This document shows, piece after piece, positions 13,334 to 24,700 of a stretch of DNA of 53,524 nucleotides; the first letter of the stretch is position 1; every line of letters begins with the position of its first letter. The notes beneath the pieces were generated by a model. That model did no database searches and was not told where the DNA came from. It worked only from the letters and a program-made list of their open reading frames with translations. The position numbers and the translations under genes are program-made. The stretch covers positions 213,322 through 266,845 of the forward strand of contig NW_003128865.1 of assembly GCF_000003605.2 (NCBI RefSeq). Direction: 5' to 3'. This DNA comes from Saccoglossus kowalevskii (lineage: Eukaryota > Hemichordata > Enteropneusta > Harrimaniidae).

Positions 13334-15099
13334 ATACATGTATAAGAAAGAAAAATAACAGAAAAATAACAGAATTTTTTTTTATATAGAGCAAGAACAG
13401 GCGAAATGACAAGGATACATCAATATATTTCCTACAAACATGTTTAATTAAGGACTTGGCTAAACTCAACAAATAAATATACGAAATAACAATTTAATCA
13501 CTTCACAACAGGAGCATATAGCACATTGACATATAGTGGTATATATGACATTAACAACACTGATGTATTAATTGTCATCCACCATATGTTAACACAACAT
13601 AAGGCAAACAATATACAATGCAATTCAGCTTCCATTATTCCTTTCCACAAAGCAACTAATACAAATGTCTATGACTAGCATGTTGTGTTTTTTTTCATGA
13701 AAACATAAAAAGGGCAAAGTTCATGAGAGATAGTAATTCCTGTGTGACCTGTCTATTAAAAATATGGGTATAATGATTACCCTGGAATGCAATATTCTAA
13801 TTTGCATCTCATCATACTACACTCTGTTGTAGTTGTTAAATAAAACCAATGTCCACATACATACAAATATAACTATCGGGGATTTGGTGCAATAACACAT
13901 GTGTAATCATTGAATACAATTTAACTTGTCCACTAGCTGTTACACAGAGTTAATAATTAAACATTGGTCGAGTTATAATAATCTTTATCTTGGATCTACC
14001 ATCTGGAAAGGTTTCCAATCCAAATAACTGTTGACACAACAGACCAATAATGTTGTAGCATACACACACTAAATAGCTAGAATACTGTAGCTAGACTAGA
14101 ATAATATTATATAAACATTATAGGTTATTTTTAGTTTTTCTCTTTAGTATACATATATCTACTGGGGAAATAAAAAAATATAATGAAGGGGTTTTGTTCT
14201 ATATTTAATAGCAATGTCTTTATCAAAACCAATAGAATACTAACACTAGAAGGTGTAGAGCACAAAAGAAACCAACAAATTCAGGTCATTCAAACCTGTT
14301 CTGTGAATGGTGGTAACATTCAGATAAATGAAGCACATAATTAATAGACTGAGACATTAAGGAAAAATAGTCGATATTTAACACTTAAATAAAATAAAAG
14401 CAGTAGGCTATCCCAAAAACTATTCTTAAAATTACACGGATATACCAACAAAGACCCGATATTCAGTGTTATTACCAGCAAGTTTTTGAAACACTCTTTA
14501 TTTGCTTTCAAAATGATACACAATTTTAGTTTCTAATTTGTTGATTTGAAAATTTGGAAAATAAACATTGATTTATTGTTCAATTTTTGCTGCTAAACTA
14601 AAGAGTATATAAACTTTAGTAACAGCACAGCTCTCTGGTGTTGACATTGTTTTTACTTTGTGCTGTACAGCTGTAAATTTGTATAATTTGCCATGAAAAT
14701 AATGACAATTATTAAATGTTACTAAATTACATAGTTACCTCATAGCTTATGATACTTGTATTGTGTAAGATAGTAACTTTGGACATTGAAATATACAATC
14801 ATAACAATGTTCAACAATATAGCATTAATGGCATGCAAAAAGTTATGCAGAAAATGCCAAGAAAACAGAACAGACTATTTTATCTCATTGCATATCCGAC
14901 AATTATAGAAATTATACCCTTTCAATAAGTCTGCTGCCCTCAGGAGAGGAGAAAAAACAGCAGCAAAACAAGTACTTCCCCTGGAGCCTCTTCCAGAGTT
15001 CCTCTTTCACAGAAAATTGTCAGGGTGTCCGACTTATGACAAAACTGAGCCTGATTGGCTACCTAAATAACTTGGATTGAACTTTTACAAGTATACCTA
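13334..15099. other. AT-rich non-coding stretch
   Basis: Nothing recognisable beyond simple AT-rich sequence. Confidence 0.5.
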
Positions 15100-15982
15100 A
15101 TCGGTGGCCAATTCACAAGCCAGCAACACCTAGTTTACTTAACAAGTGTCCATTTCACAAGCCAGCAACACCTAGCTTACCTAACAAGTGTCCATTTCAC
15201 AAGCCAGCAACACCTAGTCGACCTAGCTAGTGGCTAATTCACAAGCCAGCAACACCTAGCTTACCTCGTTAGTGGCCAATCACAAGCCAGCAGCACCTAG
15301 TCTACCTAGCTAGTGGCCAATTCACAAGCCAGCAACACCTAGTCTACCTAGCTAGTGGCCAATTCACAAGCCAGCAACACCTAGTTTACCTAGTTAGTGG
15401 CCAATCACAAGCCAGCAGCACCTAGTTTACCTAGTTAGTGGCCAATCACAAGCCAGCAGCACCGAGCTTACCTAGCTAGTGGCTAATCACAAGCAACCAA
15501 CACCTAGCTTACCTAGCTAGTGGCCAATCACAAGCCAGCAGCACCTAGCTTACCTAGCTAGTGGCCAATCACAAGTCAGCAGCACCTAGCTTACCTAGCT
15601 AGTGGCCAATTCACAAGCCAGCAGCACCTAGCTAGTGGCCAATCACAAGCCAGCAGCACCTAGCTTACTTAGCTAGTGGCCAATCACAAGCCAGCAGCAC
15701 CTAACTTACCTAGCTAGTGGCCAATCACAAGTCAGCAGCACCTAGCTTACCTAGCTAGTGGCCAATTCACAAGCCAGCAGCACCTAGCTTACCTAGCTAG
15801 TGGCCAATCACAAGCCAGCAGCACCTAGCTTACCTAGCTAGTGGCTAATCACAAGCCAGCAGCACCGAGCTTACCTAGCTAGTGGCTAATCACAAGTAAC
15901 CAACACCTAGCTTACCTAGCTAGTGGCCAATCACAAGCCAGCAGCACCTAGCTTACCTAGCTAGTGGCCAATTCACAAGCCA
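15100..15982. repeat. 41/42-bp minisatellite, about 21.5 units, most with a CCAAT box
   Basis: Unit TAGTGGCCAATCACAAGCCA followed by GCAGCACCTAGCTTACCTAGC. Sixteen of 22 units (last one partial) keep CCAAT and ten keep GGCCAATCA, a full match to the NF-Y consensus. Units are 41 bases, or 42 where CCAATTC replaces CCAATC; one unit is short. The array ends about 2.8 kb before the MAX start. Confidence 0.95.
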
Positions 15983-18000
15983 GTGTTCTTTCCATGAGAT
16001 ACCAATCTTTGGAATTCCCCCCATTACCGGGTAGTTTGTTCATTAAGTAATAGATTGGAGCAACATGTCATTTTAAAATAAAACACAAATCCAGTTACCA
16101 TATTTTAAGAATAATATTTCAAACATGTAGTGACATTATACACATGTATATGTATGACATTTTTTAGACTACTTTATTGCATGCATTAGAATACATACTT
16201 TTGTAATGGTGTTATATGTCACCTGATCATCCAAGTGTATTGATATCTAAAAAGTAGTGTCATGGGGGAAACTGAAAATTGACGATTTGAAATTAATTGC
16301 TTGTGTTGTACAAAGTTTGGCAAACTCACAAACATCTGCCATCCCTATATCTTAACTCATCCTATCATCATTCCGCCATAAACAAAAGAAATATCTAATA
16401 ATATAGTAATATAGGAGACTTTGTTTGTGAAACACTATGTGTGACCAATGCCATATCTGTTGTCATGATATTCTGTGACAGCTTTTACAAAAAGATTCAC
16501 TCAAGTCTAAAAATAGAATTTCGTGACATAATGACAGACATTATATGTACGCATAAAGTATGCATAAAAGAGAGGTGACATAATACATACACATACATGT
16601 AATAACAATACTGAAATACTAAAATGGATATTTTAACAGATCAAACTCAAAATATTAATTAAAAAGAAAGTGAAGCTATTGTAGATGTACTTGATGAAAT
16701 TATTCATAAATCAAATGTTTTTAAAGGCAAATTGAGCCAAATTCAAAATTTTCACTACTGAACATATATGTAATGCATTATGGGAATGAATGTCCCACTG
16801 TATACATGTAAACTATTATCACTAGATGGAAGCTCACTAAATTACGGCAAGTATAATTTTTTCCATTATTTTAACAATATTTAGATTCATGTCAATATTA
16901 ATACTGTATTAATTATGTTACATGAAAATTTCAATGATGATGACTACATGTTACATGAAAATTTCAATGATGATGACTACAATTTTTATTTGGACCACTT
17001 TGCCCTGCAAGTCAAATTCATTTTAGTTTTCAAATGGCAACCATTATAGTGCTTGATTTTCATATGACCATGTGCGTCTACAAGCTTATACAGGATATCA
17101 CTTAATCATTTGTGTATAGCATTGAATATAATCCCTATCTACCCCTTTTATGTTTTCAACATAACCAGAAACTATATTTCCACTTTCATCTAAAGACTGT
17201 TGAAACATCGAACTTAGACCTCTCATTTTGAAGTCTATAGTTGTATACGGAGCAATACATGGAGGGCTCAAGCAATGCAATGAGTTGCTTTGTTTGTATA
17301 CAGATACAATCATGATTCTGATCTCTATATACTATATATATACCTAAAATTTGTGTATTACAACTGCAATGCAAGTCACACACAGGAGGAAATACTGAAC
17401 TTTTTTATATTGAACTTAACTTATCATCATGGACATATTAACTTGGTACATGAATGTTATCATATACATGTATGCACTGTGCGTAGACAAGGAGATAGCA
17501 TTAAGTATTTATGCAATGCAATCTATATATATGATAGTTTGGATATTGGTTCCAGTACAACGAACTTAATAACAAGATAACTATAATCTTCTTATTATTT
17601 ATTAAATAAGTGTGTATCCAATTAATTTGTACACTTATGATCATTTTTTAAATGTTCAAAAAGGACATCGGCCATTGTCTATCTGTAGTAGAGGTTACCA
17701 TACATTATTACTATCATTATTTTAAACTGACAAGCAGGATGTCAATTTATTAAAAAATATAATACTCGAATTCACTGAAGTCCATTACTTGTAATAAAAC
17801 ATTTAACACACTAGCGGCATGAAATCGCGGTACTGCAGTACGTATTCTCGGTGAGATACGTAACAGCATAACAGGTAATATGGACTTCCAACTGCTACTG
17901 ATGCACATCACGCATCTGTCAACGATCGAATGAGTCGCAGGCAAAAAAGTACACCGGTAACGGTCGGAAAAGGTAAACTTACCCCCGTACACGGTATTAA
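15983..18000. other. AT-rich non-coding stretch
   Basis: Apart from the 33-bp duplication at 16915 nothing structured is seen until the CpG-bearing patch that begins near 17810. Confidence 0.5.
16915..16980. repeat. Perfect 33-bp tandem duplication
   Basis: ATGTTACATGAAAATTTCAA and the rest of the unit occur twice back to back, without mismatch, which points to a recent event or an assembly slip. Confidence 0.9.
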
Positions 18001-18022
18001 TCGTACAACTCATTGCACTTAC

Positions 18023-18230
18023 CTATATGACAGAAACAGTGCAGGCAATAGAGATCAACACTCCGATCAGTGAAAACAATTACTGTGATGTCAGGTTGCA
18101 ATCGGCCTAATATATACGGTGAGCAGCAGCAATGTTCGACTGGTCCCGCTGGTGCGCCATCTTGTACATGTTCCAAAAAGCGAGAAAATCTATTGCACAT
18201 TGGAGAAGAGAAACAACTTACATCACATCA
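18023..18230 (-). other. Possible first exon of a divergent transcript
   Basis: On the - strand a CpG-bearing stretch ends at a perfect donor TAG|GTAAGTG (exon end 18023), and a second GTAAGT donor lies some 40 bases further on. It starts about 500 bases from the MAX start in head-to-head orientation. An open frame of about 60 codons reaches the donor, and a second start (ACAAGATGGCG) opens only a short frame. No matching downstream exon was found, so it may be a non-coding exon. Confidence 0.3.
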
Positions 18231-18599
18231 GCGAACCCCCTAAGTAAGTTTTAATAAATAACAGGAGGGATTTAAATACTTTATAAATTTGACAGTCAAA
18301 TTATGTTTATCTGATTATATGTTATATCAAATCTTAACTCTTACACTCAATGTTTGAACCATGTATAGGTCTTTTGCGAATAAAAATATCACAATGTTTA
18401 CAACCGAAATGTCATTGACACCTTTTAACCACACTTCTCTCTTATAAATTATTACGCGATATAGTTCCAGTGATACAATCTAAATTTACGAATATCATAA
18501 GACTAAATTTCAACATTTCACCGACAATTTTCGCATATGGGATAATATAAATAAAACGCGCTGATCGTACCTGGCATGGGTTTGAAAATAAACTAGACC

Positions 18600-18755
18600 T
18601 TGACTGCCCGGCGGACGTAGACACGATCAGCTGATTAGCAATCCACGTGTGTTGGTGCTTAGTGGCATGTTTTCCGCGTGGCGTTGTTTGGACGCCATAT
18701 TTAGGGAGTTGTTAGCTGTGTACGGAAAGAACAGTGTGCAAGGAAATATTTCAAA
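18600..18755 (+). promoter_or_regulatory. MAX 5' region with a canonical E-box
   Basis: The 150 bases before the MAX start are richer in CpG than the flanks and hold CACGTG at 18644-18649, the consensus site bound by MAX dimers. No TATA box is evident. Two further CACGTG sites lie at 18950-18955 (intron 2) and 19368-19373 (intron 2). The start of transcription cannot be placed exactly; assignment as promoter is inference from position. Confidence 0.5.
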
Positions 18756-18794
18756 ATGAGCGACGATGACAGGGATATTGACATCGAAAGCGAC
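18756..18794 (+). CDS. MAX: MAX exon 1 (coding part)
   Basis: Thirteen codons, [13 protein letters not shown], ending at a GTAAGA donor in phase 0. The stretch is acidic with serines in CK2-like context, as in vertebrate MAX. The ATG lies in a tcaaaATGAG context. Intron 1 is only 98 nt (18795-18892). Confidence 0.95.
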
Positions 18795-21700
18795 GTAAGA
18801 ATCTATCAGTAGAAAGGCGATTTCGTGCCTGATATTATTTGTAATTAATTCGCGAATTATTGGTGTATTTTCGATCTCTTTTTTTCTTGCAGGAAGAAGC
18901 ATTGAGTCCATCCAGTCACAAGAACGAGGTATGCGTGTATACACAAGGTCACGTGCATATTAAAAGAGCGATCATTCGTTTGCCAAGCTGTGTAGAAAGA
19001 TGCCGAAAAAATATTGATCTCGGGAATTCTGTTTTTTCCTGGCTTGTCTTAAATTTTGACCATATGACATTACAATTTTGTTTACGTATTCAACGATTCT
19101 CTTAAAGTTTCTTGTAGTCAATAAAAAAAAAAACGTCGAGTGACCGCTATATATCGCTACAATATCCTGTACTCTATTTTGAAAAACGAAATCCAGGGTT
19201 CACTTTTCACTGGGTTGTACGTTTAGGTTTTCTTTTGATGTCGATTTACTAATGTCGGCCATACGCGAAAGCGATTATTAAACCGTTTTTTTTTAGTTTC
19301 TACTCGTCTCACGTAGTTGGCTATTCTGAGATTATTTCTACTTGATGTCATGCGCTATTTTTATTTGCACGTGTGTCTATGTTTATGACATGTCAACACG
19401 CGTAAGGTCGCACGTATGTCGGCCAGTGCTCTATAGATCATTGTACATCATTTGTTTTTGTCTTTTTTAATCATATTCTCATGTCACTTGCAGGCTGAGA
19501 AGAGAGCACACCACAATGCTCTGGAACGCAAGAGGAGGGATCACATCAAAGACAGTTTTAATGGTTTAAAGGAATCTGTACCAACGTTACAGGGAGAAAA
19601 GGTTTGTGGATCTCCTAATTTTACCAACCCCTACCAGCCTTGATATGTTTATTTTATCATTATGCTGAACTATTCCATGTTATATAAAAGAATTATTGTG
19701 ATCACAGAATGTGTCAGCTGTAATAATATTTCTGTTATAAATATACATATTGCTTTGTCATTTATCTTGGTCTAATGTTATGTAATTTATTAACATATGG
19801 ATGCTAATGATCATTATCTGTTGGTGTTTTCACCCTGCTTAGAGTGCAGTGTTTTTCGGAACACACTACGCAACCTTACTTGCAACATGGAAGTAGAAAT
19901 GCTCCATGCTTGCAAAGATCTTGTCGTGAACTCGAAAAACAACAATTGCATTTCAATATGGCGACTCACAGTGGCAGAATAACAACGTGAGGTGAACATG
20001 TGGTCTTCTTATTTATTGGTGCAGTAGACTGAACAATTCATATCCACCAACATTAATTAATTGCAATTTAATAAGATGTAGACATAAAATCATGTTTTAG
20101 GGTGGTGCTGTAGTCTGTAGGGAAATTTTTAATAGTGTATCTTGATAAACTTTTATTTTTTACATACAAAGTGAGTTTTTTAAAACATTCATCCTGTATT
20201 ACAGTTACCTGCAATGTTTGTTGTGTCTAGTTGTGCCATAAAATTCCATGGTTATACATTACAGCATTTGTACTTAATTTCATTTATTTATTTATAGTAG
20301 GTCATGAATTTGCACAAAAGCAATTAACTTTGCAACCACTCAGCCAAGTTTTCAATAGAACCAGGTTCATAGTGTGACTTGTTACTATGACAATATGTTA
20401 GTCATAAGTTATGCCTGAACACATGCTGATGCATGAAACTTGTGGTTTCAAATTTGAAAATACTGAGTTCTTTTGATGGCTTCCTGTAATAGAGTGTACT
20501 AGTATTACAGCCATTAGTTACATAATCACATTGTGATATTTGTCAGTTGCTGCATAGAACAATTAACATTACAAAATAAATACCTGTACTCACATGTCAT
20601 CCTATTGTTCTACTTTGTCCTTCATTTACTATTGTAAAGCAGAGGTCCAATTATTCCAGTACAGTGTTAAAGCACACATAGCATTACTATGATGTATTTG
20701 GTGTTTAGACACATACACTGTAGCCATGACATATACTGTCAAACCCGTCAAAACGGTCTTGGAGATTTTTGGTGTTTATAGACAGGTTTCCTTTATATAC
20801 AGTTTATTCTTGAATATTAACTAGACCATGGACCCTAAGGTCTATGATCAGATAGTAAATGATACCGACATTGTCCAAAACATTTTGACGATATGAATCT
20901 GAATATTATTTAAATTTCAGTAAAATGCATTGGATCAAGATCAAATTTTTTATTTTTCAAATAATTTATTGCCGTACTGATACAGTTCAGATATTTTGAG
21001 AATTCACAGACATTCTCGTAACATAATGTGGAAATGAATTATCAATGCTGTAGTATGATCAGTTGATATGGATTTCAGCGAAAAATGGCTCATCAAAAGA
21101 TTTTTTTTTTTTAAATGGTAATTTTTTGAAAGCTAAACTGAATAAGGTATTTACTGGCTTTCATTTTCATGTTCACTAACACATCATAGTGGAAGTGTAG
21201 TTTATACTCTGTTATTGTGGTTCACAACAGGTAAGCGTTCACCCCTTAAAAAAATCATGATCGAGTATGGTAAATCAGCTTGTTGGCGCTGGCGATCGAT
21301 CTAAAAGAAAAAAAAAATTGTATTTTGTGACTATATAGGTGACTTTAGGCACAAACAAAAATGTTAATTCTAATTAACTTTATTTTTGCCTCTACTTTGT
21401 TTATAAATTGTTTATTTTTCTATTCTCCTTCTCTACTATCACAAATAGTAATTATAGTAAGATGTTTTTCTCTATATTAATGTATGTTTTCTTTTGTGTC
21501 AATGATGTGCCAGTGAAGTCGTACAAATGGTTGCGTTACGGCAAATCTTTGTGCGTCAGTGGCATGTTATATCGACTTAGAGGGCACACCAAAACTAATT
21601 TAAGTAGATTGAGCAATAATACTACAAAGCAAACAGACTATTTGACCCTGTTCAGGTGACCTTTACAGCACAAGAAGGCCAAAGCACTAGGTTTAGTAAA

Positions 21701-24700
21701 CAATAATGTCTGTTGGTAGCATTTATATCAGAGACGAACTACTGCTTCTTCGATCGATTAACAGATTATCTTCAATGTGTTTACATGGCAGAGGGTCGAA
21801 AAACAGCCAAGATCTGCCAGAGTTCAATTCAGTTCGATCAGAGCCAAACGGAATAGTGCCCTCAAATACAACATGCCTGAAAACGATTTTAGTGCGTGCT
21901 TGTGTTATTTCTTTACATGGCACGATTCAATGTCATGAGTCTGAGCTCAGACTAGTAATACAACAGACTTGCAACGTCCATTGTTTAAGGTGTTAATCGG
22001 CTTAATTGTATATGCTATGTGTGCCACGCTCTGTAGCATTGACATAGACACTGTCTAAGTTTACCGAGCATTGGATATTCTGCACACTTCGGCTTCTTCG
22101 GAAATTGCGTATTTCTTTGTAAAACGGATCCGGATATTTTTAAAAAAACGGGAGATACGTTCTGGACATTTTGACCTTTGCAGCTGTGAATTTTAAGAAT
22201 CGACCAAGAATCAGGGGAGTTACAAGTAACTGAATGTCTTAGTGTTTACCTCAAATAGTTTTTGAATATATAATGAGCAACTTTGAAACGATATTTCTCG
22301 CTGTTGCGGATTTTGCGGAAGGTTTCCAATATTTTTTCGGAGAGAGCATATCGCTGCGTTTTGAACGATCATACTTCTTTGTGTGTTATCCGTGTTGTTT
22401 TCGTGTTCCGGGATGCTGAAACATGAGATACCTAGTGTCATGTACATGATACATGTATCTCTCAGCGTATCAGCGTGATCCGGTAAAGGTTAAAACTGGA
22501 GGTGTTATTTTTGTCTCGTTCGACTTCATAGTACGCGATCTACGCGTTGTTCAGTGACTGTTTAAATTTTCTATTGTGTGTCAGTATTGTTGTTATTTCG
22601 AGTTTCACTGATTTTGTTTGACTTCCGTCATAGTTTTGCATAAAAATAGCCCAGTATATTTCTTTTTATTCTTAATTTCAGGAAATGAAAAACACGAGAT
22701 TGATCAGGGGTTGCAAAGTTCTACAGAAAAATTGTCATTATTTTCGTCAAAATGTTCTCCTAAAATAGCTTTCCACTCGTAATTATCGTCCTCGGATTCG
22801 CCAAATTTTTCTGTAAATGCCATTTTCGAAGTTCACTGACAACTACTGTCGTCTATGTCACTTCCTGTCTTTATGTCTCCCGATGCATCGCGATAGTTGA
22901 TTGTAATATGAATAGGTCTCGCGTTATTTTGTGAAATATGATTAAAATGTTGTTGCTCAGCAACGTTTACTCGGTACGATAAGAACTGATAACCTAAACA
23001 AACGTGACACGCATTACTTCAAAAGAAAACGCTGCGTTGCGAGTCTGTTGTATTACTAGTCTGAGGTCTGAGACAATGCACTGGTGTAATAATTTTGAAT
23101 AAACAGGATACACGGCAGCTAAAATTCGCTAAATGTGTTGCAGCCTATTCACTTAAGTTATTGTCATGCAAAATTACCATCTTGTAATTGTTCAACTGTT
23201 GTGATATGTGTAACAGTTGTCAACTTAAAACCAAGTAGGAATTGGTCGCCGTACTGTGACCGATTTTTATCTTCCGTGTCTTCAATGCTGTCGTGTAAAT
23301 GTAGCAATTAATAGGAAGTGTAAACAACAACAACAGCATCTCTTCAAAACTATAGAGGCAGATCTTGTGTTAATCAGGCTGTCGATAAAAGTTGATAATT
23401 TTTTCTCAACATTATTTCACGCTAAATTAACGAGACACTTACGTCATCGAAGTACATGTATGATAATTATGAAGCACATTCAAGTAAAATTTAATGTTTA
23501 CAGTAGTTGGCTACCATAAAAACAAATCATCAGATTTCTTTGAATTTTGCAATATGGCTTCATTTTATGCTGTTCACAAAATCCTGAGAAAAATATATAG
23601 TCCAAACTGATTTTTCACACAAAACACGGGTCAAACCTCCATGATGATGGTGAATTTTGAGTTATTTGCCATTGGTTTCTATAGTAAAAATTCTCACCAT
23701 AGTTTAAAACTTTGTTTGGCTATTAGTTCCCGTTCAGACGAAGTTCGAAAACGGGGACTTATAATTCAATCTCCGTCCGTCCGTCTGTGCGTCCGTCCGG
23801 AGTCATATCTCAGAATCCCTCGGACCGATTCCGTTCATTCTTTGCATGTGCCTAGTACTTTATGTGGACATATGCACATGCAGTGGTATAGCGATTCGAT
23901 TCAAAATGGCCGACTGGCAGCCATCTTGTTTTTTGATAATGTTGTATTTTGGACATGCTTTCTTAGTTGTCATTCAAACTTGGTACATAGATTATACATG
24001 TTAGGATACATGTCCATGACGATTTTTTTCGCAATTGGATCAAAGATGGTCGACTGGCAGGCATCTTGTTTTTTTGTTTTTTTTATGCGGTATCTTAGAC
24101 GTGCTCTGTCAGTTTTCATTCCAATTTGGCACATACATGTACTTTATACATGTTAGGATGCATGTCCATGACAATTTTTTTCAAAATCTAGTCAAGAATG
24201 GCCGATTGACAACCATCTGACTTTTTGGCCTTACTACTAGTATTTCCACAATTTATGTACCATTTTCATTCGTATTTGGCACATACATCATACATATCAG
24301 TGTGTTTCATAATCAGATCAAAGATGGCAAAATAACGGCTGTTTTTATTTTTGGCCATATTACTACTACAAGGAACACGTGTTTTGATGTAAATAAACAA
24401 TCTGTTGTATACGTCACTTGGAACTCAAGTTTCAAGGACACGCTCGCGACAACTTCTTCGCTTTAATATGACGAGCACAAAGAGAACTTTTAAAAATTTA
24501 ACGGGGACTGTGTCATTTTCAATGACTTGTGTTAGTTATATAACTGTTTTCACAAATTGTTAGAAAATTCTGATTATAGATGGATTATAGATTTGTTTCC
24601 AAACTGCACCAAAATAATCATTATTTCCATAACAATTTTTTAAAAATAAAATGTAACAAAATTGCACAAGTCAAGTTTTGTAAAGATTGTATTTTCAATC

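Noticed and set aside
8590-15982. The regular arrays as a possible CRISPR
   Set aside because: Units follow one another directly without unique spacers, and the DNA is clearly animal with spliced genes.
18627-18944. 105-codon - strand frame across MAX exons 1 and 2
   Set aside because: It is the antisense of the MAX 5' region and coding exons and has no features of its own.
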